NCBI GenBank assembly: GCA_032250895.1
Contig: JAVVEZ010000007.1
Span: 1-63,325, forward strand
Length of the DNA stretch: 63,325 bases
Direction of reading: 5' to 3'
Source of the DNA: JAVVEZ01 sp032250895
GTDB lineage: Bacteria; Pseudomonadota; Gammaproteobacteria; Pseudomonadales; Pseudohongiellaceae
The position numbers were made by a program, and so were the translations under genes. Shown piece by piece: positions 34,901 to 40,323 of this stretch (its first letter is position 1; each line of letters begins with the position of its first letter). The notes beneath the pieces were generated by a model. The model searched no databases. It was given only the letters and a program-made list of their open reading frames with translations, and was not told the origin of the DNA.

Positions 34901-34933
34901 ATCCTGAACGAGCGTCATGACGAACCTGCCTGA
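31904..34933 (+). CDS. RND efflux permease
   Basis: A 1009-residue inner-membrane proton-driven exporter with twelve helices and two large periplasmic loops. Family marks: N-terminal YRMPVSLFPYISYPRVVV, VPGVTRIRSTTSRGSAQVAL, and the proton-relay pair in GLIIDDAVVMLEHVMRRMQEG on TM4. The paired Asp-Asp points to the HAE-type group (drug or lipophilic compounds) rather than the CzcA/CusA metal group, which usually has a single Asp there. The later half is diverged (MMGLTMVVGMVSELSIFYLS). Substrate unknown. GTG start overlapping the adaptor stop. Confidence 0.9.
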   Translation: MKPTLSRHAHSIWLAVLILTLGGAVAIYRMPVSLFPYISYPRVVVAVEAGDRDAAQMAAEITRPMEIALRAVPGVTRIRSTTSRGSAQVALNFSWGEDMVAATLATQGALAAVQNELPAGTRTEVRRSDPSLFPVIGLALTSDNLDQEALRQLAELKLRPALTAVQGVAGVDVLGGSPREFAVELDPASLLGFGLGPDNVVKALADANSMLGVGRIEDRHRLYLILVQNPVTDIRDLTAIPLKSSGAGVITLGQVATITPSAEPVYTKVNSNGSDAVLVNIRQALNGDSVAIVKAVDLRLQQLGLPPSVHVAVYYDQSELVTGAANAVRDAILLGALLAGMILYLFFRSPRLMLITGLMLPAVLAGACLVLYALGFSFNMMTLGGMAAAVGLIIDDAVVMLEHVMRRMQEGVAAGTKGVLQAAAEMSKPLWGSTTATIIVFLPLSFISGVSGGFFQALAVTMVAALGISLLYARFALPLIASRWLGKRDAEAAERAGAVMSVLSRGYTRISSSTLRHPALLVTGVVVVMVASGFYAWQRVPSGFMPAMDEGGFVLDYKAQSGAALEDTDRLLRQVEQIITTTPEVSSYSRRTGVQLGGGLTEADEGDYFIRLKGGSRRPIEAVMSDVRQQIARDVPGLEVELIQLMEDLIGDLTAVPQPIEVKLFSNDPAELESSARLVGQTLEGIPGVVEVVDGLRVAGDAISITLDRGLAAQQGFDPAQVASQLQTLIGGSVATQVRVGEQLVAVRVRGSEDIRSYLDQMQHLPLIAPDGHLVNLGQIATVSIDPGQKQQTREDLAPFVAVTARLEGRDLGSAMKEVQARVRTLALPASVRVDYGGLYQQQQQSFTDMSMVFAAALLLSALLLAFLFERLSWALAVILTVLLSATAVLLGLWLTSIELNISAMMGLTMVVGMVSELSIFYLSEIETDGSLDVVTLGRAGLKRLRPILMSALIAILTLSPLALGVSRGAGLQQPLATAIIFGLVAAVPLILFFLPALLILNERHDEPA

Positions 34934-35034
34934 TCAGGTGCGGCTGCATGTCGCGCTCCCACCTGAAACAAGAAGGCGGCGCGGTTTTCGTCAGCGCTAA
35001 GAAACAATTCCGATCAGCAAAGATCAAAGGGGTC

Positions 35035-35121
35035 GATCAAAGGGGTCAGAGTAACTTGATCGGATAGTCAAGTCTGACCCAAATCAATGGGGGCGATCAA
35101 GTTACTCTGACCCCTTTGATC
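35035..35121. repeat. Palindromic element, copy C (87 bp), left of modF
   Basis: Perfect 28-bp inverted arms at 35035-35062 and 35094-35121, the same sequence as copies A and B. A 13-bp partial duplication of the left end (GATCAAAGGGGTC) sits at 35022-35034. It immediately precedes the modF promoter segment. Copy D in the opposite sense sits at the other end of modF. The remaining 34934-35034 spacer holds nothing else. Confidence 0.88.
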
Positions 35122-35133
35122 CCTGCAAGGGGC

Positions 35134-35139
35134 TATAAT
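35134..35139 (+). promoter_or_regulatory. Probable modF -10 box (TATAAT)
   Basis: A consensus TATAAT lies 56 bp before the modF ATG. The place for a -35 box falls inside the right arm of palindromic copy C (CCCCTT region) and matches poorly, so the promoter may be weak or rely on the element. The same box is kept in the truncated modF copy near 26929. Confidence 0.4.
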
Positions 35140-35194
35140 AGCGCAATCGTGTTTCTGTACAAGACCTGAACCCACCTGCCGGCCCTTTCCCGAC

Positions 35195-36586
35195 ATGCTA
35201 TTGAAAAATATATCCTGTGCCCAGCTTTCCATTTCCCGGTGGCAGACCAGACCCGGCGAGTGCTGGGTGGTGCTGGGCCGCAATGGTTCGGGCAAGCGCC
35301 AGTTGGGACAGCTCATTCAGGGCGAACTGACGGCGCAGTCCGGGCAGTTGGATATTCCCTATGAGCGCATTGCGCTGCTGTCATTCGAGGCTCAGCAGGC
35401 CCTGTATGAACAGGAACTGAAAAATGACGATACCGATTTCATGGATCACTTCGATCCCGGCACCACGGTCAGGGAATTATTGCACTTGCCCGCCGACCTG
35501 CCCGCAGAATTCGCGTTTCTGGGCATGACGGAGCTCCTCGACCGGGGTTACCGGCAACTGAGCAGTGGTGAAAGCAGAAAAGCCCTGCTACTCCAGGCGC
35601 TGCTGCAAAATCCGGAGCTGCTGGTGCTGGACGAACCCTACGACAGCCTCGACGTGCAGTCGCGTCAGGACCTTGACCGCTACCTTGCAAACCTCCAGGC
35701 TAGCGGCCGCATCCAGTTGCTGTTTCTGCTCAATTCGAGCGGTGACATATCGCCCTGGCACAGCCATGTGGCCATCATGGAAAAAGGCGAAATCATTGCC
35801 AGCGGCACACGTGAGCAGGTATTGAATGATCCCGACATACAGTCTCTGCTGGCCTTCGATCCCAATGCCCTGCCTCCCTGGCCGGAAACCCTGAATACAG
35901 AAGCCCTGCCGGACATTCTGGTACAACTCAGAGACGGCAAGGTAGCGTATGGTGGCAGTCCGGTTTTCGCGCATGTCTCACTCGTTATCGCCCCCGGCCA
36001 GCATACCCTCGTCACGGGCCGTAACGGCTCCGGCAAATCCACCTTGCTCGCACTGATTACCGGCGATCATCCCCAATGTTATGGCAATGACCTCAAAGTC
36101 ATGAATTTTCAGCGCGGCTCAGGTGAAAGCATCTGGCAGATCAAGAAAAGAATAGGCCTGGTGTCGCCCGAACTGCACCGCAACCACAGGGTTCCCGGCT
36201 CGGCACTGCACATCGTGCTGAGCGGTTTTTTTGACAGTATCGGGCTTTACGAAGACGTCAACGAGACCCAAATCCGGCATGCCCGCCAATGGCTGGCGCT
36301 GGTCAATCTGGACCTGAAAGCCACACTTCCCTTCAAGCAGCTTTCCTATGGCGAGCAGCGCCTGGTGCTGATAGCCAGGGCGCTGGTCAAACAACCAGCC
36401 CTGCTGATCCTGGACGAACCCACGCAGGGTCTCGATGATGTCAATCGGCACCGGATCATGTATTTTCTGGAGCACCTGTCCACACAGCAGCGTACGACCA
36501 TCCTGATGGTCAGTCACCGCCTCGATGAACGCCTGCCACTGTTCCGAAAACACCTGGACATGGATGGATCAAAGGGGTCAGAGTAA
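35195..36586 (+). CDS. modF: ModF-like double ABC ATPase, C-terminus replaced by repeat
   Basis: A 463-residue protein with two ABC ATPase domains, closely following E. coli ModF motif for motif (NDTDFMD-like region, TELLDRGYRQLSSGESRKAL, GDHPQCYGNDL, GSGESIWQIKKRIG, SGFFDSIGLY). Domain 1 Walker A is GRNGSGKRQ, with Arg 35 where Ser/Thr normally binds Mg; domain 2 is normal (GRNGSGKST, about 275). Signatures SSGE and SYGEQ and both Walker B motifs (LLVLDEPYD, LLILDEPTQ) are present. The last codons (DGSKGSE, stop) are supplied by palindromic copy D, so the usual tail of roughly 15 residues is missing. Soluble; role linked to molybdate systems in E. coli but poorly defined. No mod genes nearby. 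Confidence 0.85.
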   Translation: MLLKNISCAQLSISRWQTRPGECWVVLGRNGSGKRQLGQLIQGELTAQSGQLDIPYERIALLSFEAQQALYEQELKNDDTDFMDHFDPGTTVRELLHLPADLPAEFAFLGMTELLDRGYRQLSSGESRKALLLQALLQNPELLVLDEPYDSLDVQSRQDLDRYLANLQASGRIQLLFLLNSSGDISPWHSHVAIMEKGEIIASGTREQVLNDPDIQSLLAFDPNALPPWPETLNTEALPDILVQLRDGKVAYGGSPVFAHVSLVIAPGQHTLVTGRNGSGKSTLLALITGDHPQCYGNDLKVMNFQRGSGESIWQIKKRIGLVSPELHRNHRVPGSALHIVLSGFFDSIGLYEDVNETQIRHARQWLALVNLDLKATLPFKQLSYGEQRLVLIARALVKQPALLILDEPTQGLDDVNRHRIMYFLEHLSTQQRTTILMVSHRLDERLPLFRKHLDMDGSKGSE

Positions 36587-36653
36587 CTTGATCGCCCCCG
36601 TTGATTTGTGTTAGACCTGACTATCCGATCAAGTTACTCTGACCCCTTTGATC
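36567..36653. repeat. Palindromic element, copy D (87 bp), right of modF
   Basis: Perfect 28-bp arms at 36567-36594 and 36626-36653. The left arm lies inside the modF reading frame and provides its stop codon (the TAA of GAGTAA). The centre is in the opposite sense to copy C. The MFS gene ends 9 bp beyond it. Confidence 0.88.
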
Positions 36654-36661
36654 TCTTTGAT

Positions 36662-37948
36662 CTATCCTTCGTCGGCTGCCTGTTTTCTGGCCAGTTCCAG
36701 GTCCAGGTTGCGCAGTGTCGGGCTCAGGAAATACAGTGCCATCATGATGGCCAGCAGAATCAGGCAGCCAACAAAGATAGTATCCTCCACACCATAGATT
36801 TCGGACACCATCGCAATTGGCAACACCCCCAGGGGAGTCAGGCCCAGGGACAACATCATCAGGCTGGACATGCGACCGCGCACGTCTTCATGAACCAGCA
36901 GCTGGATAATGGTGTTGTTCTGCGTGATGCTGATATTGGAAAAGATATTGGCGCTCAACAACAGAACCAGTGCCAGCGCAAAGGATGGACTTTCACTGAA
37001 AGCCGCCAGCAGCACCGCAAATATAAGCGCACTGCCTACCATCCAGCGTCCCCGGGTTTGATGATCGCCCATGCGCGCCACGATCATCGACCCACTGATG
37101 CCACCAAGCCCTATCATCGCCATCAGCATGCCCAGCCCGGCCTCTCCGGTCTGCCACACCTGGTCGGTGAATACCACCAGCATGCTGAAGACCGGCAGGG
37201 TCAGCAGCAGGGGGAGGATGCCGAAAATCACTGTCAGCAGAATCGGACGATGCCGCCCTATGTAAGTGAAGGAATAGCTGACATCCTTGAGCAGTGAACG
37301 TCCCGACTTGTTCGGGAAGGATCTGGGCAGTTTCAGCATGCCCAACGTCGATACCCCATACAGGCTGATCGAGGTGATGAAGGCGCCTTCGATGGAGATG
37401 AGCGGAATCAGGCCGCCAACCAGCGTGGGTCCCATGACACGCGCCACATTCTGGGCTGCCGTCTGCAGTGCCATGGCATTGCCCAAACGTTCCCTGCCCA
37501 CCAGACCCATTACCATCGAGGTACGGGTCGGCATGATGAAGGGATACACGATCCCCATGACGAAGGAGGTGGCCAGCAAATGCCAGAATTGCAACAGGTC
37601 CATGAGCATCAGCGCCAGGACCAGCACTTCGCTGAGGATGATGACGATCTGTCCGACGATCACGATACGGCGGCGCTCTACGCGATCGATGATGGCACCC
37701 GCAATGAAGGCACCGATCACCATCGGTAATGCAATGACCAGATTGATATAGGCCAGCGAAAGTTCGCTGTGGGTCAGATCCCAGGCCAGCAGCGAACGGA
37801 TCAGAAAACCACCCTGCATGGACAGGAAGAAGGTAAGCAAACTGCCTATCAACCAGCAAAACGGCACGGATTCCAGGGAAGCAAAGCCATGCGGCAAACG
37901 GCGTACCGCCGTCATGGGTTCAACTGTGGCGGGAGTCTGATCAGGCAT
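36662..37948 (-). CDS. Major facilitator superfamily exporter
   Basis: A 428-residue inner-membrane protein with about twelve helices and the DHA3/enterobactin-exporter-like pattern: G-x-x-x-D-R-x-x-R-R loop (AGAIIDRVERRRIV, about 80-93), TRTSMVMGLVGRERLGNAMAL, and a second-half loop ARMGDHQTRGRW. Likely exports a drug or metabolite; the substrate is not predictable. It is flanked by palindromic copies D and E, and its promoter region contains half of the 165-bp inverted-repeat element, so its expression could be affected by them. Confidence 0.85.
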   Translation of the reverse strand: MPDQTPATVEPMTAVRRLPHGFASLESVPFCWLIGSLLTFFLSMQGGFLIRSLLAWDLTHSELSLAYINLVIALPMVIGAFIAGAIIDRVERRRIVIVGQIVIILSEVLVLALMLMDLLQFWHLLATSFVMGIVYPFIMPTRTSMVMGLVGRERLGNAMALQTAAQNVARVMGPTLVGGLIPLISIEGAFITSISLYGVSTLGMLKLPRSFPNKSGRSLLKDVSYSFTYIGRHRPILLTVIFGILPLLLTLPVFSMLVVFTDQVWQTGEAGLGMLMAMIGLGGISGSMIVARMGDHQTRGRWMVGSALIFAVLLAAFSESPSFALALVLLLSANIFSNISITQNNTIIQLLVHEDVRGRMSSLMMLSLGLTPLGVLPIAMVSEIYGVEDTIFVGCLILLAIMMALYFLSPTLRNLDLELARKQAADEG

Positions 37949-37955
37949 AGGGTAT

Positions 37956-37988
37956 AGGAGTCTGTCGAACTTAGGTGTTTGTAGCGAG
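37956..37988. repeat. Solitary arm of the 165-bp inverted-repeat element
   Basis: These 33 bp (starting AGGAGTCTGTCG) match 52547-52579 at 30 positions. Only one end of the element is here; the other is missing, and palindromic copy E starts right behind it. It lies 8 bp upstream of the MFS gene start and so overlaps its leader or promoter. Confidence 0.7.
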
Positions 37989-38072
37989 AAGGGGGGTCAG
38001 AGTAACTTGATCGGATATACAAGTCTAGCCAAAATCAATGGGGGCGATCAAGTTACTTTGGCCCCTTTGATT
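37986..38072. repeat. Palindromic element, copy E (degenerate)
   Basis: Same element as copies A-D but with decayed ends: GGGGGGTCAGAGTAACTTG at the left and GGCCCCTTTGATT at the right, with several mismatches in the arms and centre. It adjoins the first 179-bp tandem repeat. Confidence 0.8.
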
Positions 38073-38440
38073 CTCTCCTATCCCTCTCCGCCAAGAATAA
38101 AAAAAGCCCGGCTTTGCCGGTATTGCTTCGTTCAATACAAAGGAACACTGGCGGGGAGGGATTGACTCGGCACGGGTGCCTCGCCCTGCGGGCGCGCTAC
38201 ACTGCGCGCGTCCTGCGTCGCTGAAAAACGCTCCTGGTCGAACCAAGGGTTCTCTCCTATCCCTCTCCGCCAAGAATAAAAAAAGCCCGGCTTTGCCGGT
38301 ATTGCTTCGTTCAATACAAAGGAACACTGGCGGGGAGGGATTGACTCGGCACGGGTGCCTCGCCCTGCGGGCGCGCTACACTGCGCGCGTCCTGCGTCGC
38401 TGAAAAACGCTCCTGGTCGAACCAAGGGTTCTCTCCTATC
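38071..38440. repeat. 179-bp tandem repeats, two full units and the start of a third
   Basis: Units begin at 38071, 38250 and 38429, each opening TTCTCTCCTATCCCTCTCCG. The first two are essentially identical over 179 bp. The third passes into the inverted copy of the tRNA-Ser 3' end. Each unit contains CCTCTCCGCCAAGAATAAAA, the complement of the tRNA-Ser 3' end and its terminator, and a GC-rich hairpin (GGGTGCCTCGCCC). There are no spacers of CRISPR size. No gene is supported; open frames here are repeat translations. Confidence 0.85.
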
Positions 38441-38501
38441 CCTCTCCGCCAAGAATAAAAAAGCCCGGCAAAGCCGGGCTTTTTTATTCTTGGCGGAGAG
38501 G
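38441..38501. repeat. 61-bp palindrome formed by inverted tRNA-Ser 3' end
   Basis: Perfect 29-bp arms (38441-38469 and 38473-38501) with a 3-bp loop. The right arm is the tRNA-Ser acceptor 3' strand, CCA and terminator; the left arm is its exact inverted copy. The same left-arm sequence heads each 179-bp repeat. Confidence 0.85.
38461..38485 (-). terminator. Rho-independent terminator of tRNA-Ser
   Basis: The stem AAGCCCGGC/GCCGGGCTT with a three-base loop is bounded by A and T runs on both sides, so it can end transcription in either direction. It lies 6 bp beyond the tRNA-Ser CCA on the minus strand. Confidence 0.85.
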
Positions 38502-38580
38502 GAGGGATTCGAACCCTCGATGAGTGTTAACCCATACGCCCTTAGCAGGGGCGCGCCTTCAGCCACTCGGCCACCTCTCC
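38491..38580 (-). tRNA. tRNA-Ser (GCU)
   Basis: A 90-nt class II tRNA with encoded CCA. Acceptor GGAGAGG pairs with CCTCTCC, anticodon arm CGCCC-CTGCTAA-GGGCG gives anticodon GCU (AGC/AGU codons), a long variable arm follows, and the T arm has GTTCGAATC. It lies just downstream of csrA, a common gammaproteobacterial order. Confidence 0.96.
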
Positions 38581-38641
38581 AATGAAGCGCGCAATCATAA
38601 CACAAGATCGTGATAATGACAGGCTGAAAGCGCTGAAAACA

Positions 38642-38854
38642 TTAATTGTTTCCCGGATTATCCTCGGGTTCTGCTGCGTCCTCACCCCCCTTTTCCTTGC
38701 GGATACGGTCGTATATTTCTTCTCTGTGTACGGCAACCTCCTTCGGTGCGTTCACGCCAATCCGCACCTGGTTCCCCTTGACTCCAAGCACTGTAATCGT
38801 AACATCATCTCCGACCATCAGGGTTTCGCCTACACGGCGTGTCAAAATAAGCAT
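38642..38854 (-). CDS. csrA: Carbon storage regulator CsrA
   Basis: A 70-residue RNA-binding regulator that controls translation by binding GGA motifs in mRNA leaders. MLILTRRVGETLMVGDDVTI, VKGNQVRIGVNAPKEVAVHR and EEIYDRI are all canonical, including Arg 44 and the L4/R6 face. The C-terminal tail (KEKGGEDAAEPEDNPGNN) is longer and more acidic than in E. coli (61 aa). It lies between lysC and tRNA-Ser, the conserved order in this class. Confidence 0.97.
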   Translation of the reverse strand: MLILTRRVGETLMVGDDVTITVLGVKGNQVRIGVNAPKEVAVHREEIYDRIRKEKGGEDAAEPEDNPGNN

Positions 38855-39008
38855 TTCATCGTCTCCTCATGACTGCACAATTGCAGAATCCTCAATGGAG
38901 TATCTCCGCCGTGCGTTCTGTCTTCATTCTCCAGTGCAATCTTGCCTGCTCAATACCCGGCGGCAATACACGCCGCCAGTTTGCCAGGATTCCCACACCA
39001 TTCACCAA

Positions 39009-40244
39009 CTAAGCGCCGCCGGGTCGTGCCTCGAGTTCAAAAGTCGAATGCAAGGCACGTACCGCAAGCTCAAGATACTTTTCCTCAATAACGACGGAGA
39101 TTTTGATTTCCGACGTGGTTATCAACTGAATGTTGATGGATTCCCCGGCCAGAGCACCGAACATTTTGCTGGCTATACCCGCATGAGAGCGCATGCCCAC
39201 GCCCACCAGGGAAACCTTGGCAACCTTGTTGTCGACCAGTACCGCTCTTGCCTTCAGTTCCTTTGCAAGCCTCTCCAGTATCTTCGATGCTTTTTCGGTG
39301 TCTTTGCGCTGGACTGTGAACGTAATGTCATTGGTCTGGTCCCCACCGACATTCTGGACGATCACATCCACTTCGATGTTGGCATCACTTATCGGGCCAA
39401 AAACCTGATAAGCCATCCCGGGAACATCGGGCACCCCAAGAATACTCAACTTGGTTTCATCCTTGGTAAACGCGATGCCCGATATAACCGGATTCTCCAT
39501 CATGGTCTCTTCTTCCTCTGAAACGATCAGTGTGCCCGGCCCCTCGGTAAAACTTGAGAGAACCCTGAGCGGCACATTGTATTTGCCTGCAAACTCGACA
39601 GAACGAATTTGCAGAACTTTTGCACCCAGACTGGACAATTCAAGCATTTCCTCGAAGGTGATCCGGTCCAGCCGCCTGGCATTTTCCACAACCCGTGGAT
39701 CAGTGGTATAGACACCATCAACATCGGTATAAATCTGGCATTCATCAGCCTTCAGAGCCGCTGCCAGTGCCACACCGGTGGTGTCGGAGCCCCCACGCCC
39801 CAGGGTCGTGATATTGCCCTCTTCGTCAACGCCCTGAAAGCCGGCGACCACGACGACCCGGCCTTTTGCCAGATCCTGTCGAATCCGCCTGTCGTCTATT
39901 TCCTTGATCCGTGCCTTGGTAAAGGCACTGTCCGTCAAGATTCTTACCTGGCCCCCAGTATAGGAACGCGCCGGGCATCCCAGGTCTTCCAATGCCATGC
40001 ACAGCAGGGCAATGGTGGTCTGCTCTCCGGTTGACAGCAGGCTGTCCAGTTCCCGGGGTGAAGGATCCTGTTGCAACTGCTGGGCCATGGCGATGAGACG
40101 ATTGGTCTCCCCACTCATCGCCGACACCACCACGACCAGGTCATTGCCAAGATCCCGGCAATGCGCGACCTTCTTTGCCACTTCCCGGATGCGGTCGAGG
40201 GTCCCCACCGAGGTGCCCCCGTATTTTTGTACAAGTAATGTCAT
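39009..40244 (-). CDS. lysC: Aspartate kinase
   Basis: A 411-residue monofunctional aspartokinase: phosphorylates L-aspartate, first step to lysine, threonine and methionine. Catalytic motifs KYGGTSVG (Lys 7), VSAMSGETNRL, STGEQTT, GRGGSDTTG and VDGVYTTDPR are present. Two ACT domains at about 265-400 (LGVPDVPGMAYQVF, VGVGMRSHAGIASKMF) imply allosteric feedback. The start at MTLLVQKYGG is the family start; the upstream in-frame codons are extraneous. The 79-bp leader is too short for a lysine riboswitch. Shares its order with alaS and csrA. Confidence 0.97.
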   Translation of the reverse strand: MTLLVQKYGGTSVGTLDRIREVAKKVAHCRDLGNDLVVVVSAMSGETNRLIAMAQQLQQDPSPRELDSLLSTGEQTTIALLCMALEDLGCPARSYTGGQVRILTDSAFTKARIKEIDDRRIRQDLAKGRVVVVAGFQGVDEEGNITTLGRGGSDTTGVALAAALKADECQIYTDVDGVYTTDPRVVENARRLDRITFEEMLELSSLGAKVLQIRSVEFAGKYNVPLRVLSSFTEGPGTLIVSEEEETMMENPVISGIAFTKDETKLSILGVPDVPGMAYQVFGPISDANIEVDVIVQNVGGDQTNDITFTVQRKDTEKASKILERLAKELKARAVLVDNKVAKVSLVGVGMRSHAGIASKMFGALAGESINIQLITTSEIKISVVIEEKYLELAVRALHSTFELEARPGGA

Positions 40245-40323
40245 TTTGCCATCATATTGGTGGTCATGCCACCTGTGAGTCAACAATAAATTCAGATTTT
40301 TAACAAGGCTGTGACATCAACCT

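Noticed and set aside
31898..34918. A 1006-codon open frame antisense to the RND permease
   Set aside because: It mirrors the permease codon by codon, is rich in Gln/His/Gly as expected for the reverse of a GC-rich gene, and has no domain. The permease has full family motifs.
38071..38440. CRISPR array
   Set aside because: Units are 179 bp and directly abutting, with no short repeats or unique spacers, and no cas gene is present.
38025..38605. ORFs of 76-157 codons in the repeat and tRNA-Ser region
   Set aside because: They are translations of repeats and tRNA, a frequent misannotation next to tRNA-Ser.
40245..40323. Lysine riboswitch upstream of lysC
   Set aside because: The space to alaS is only 79 bp, too short for an L box (about 170 nt), and the typical conserved helices are not seen.
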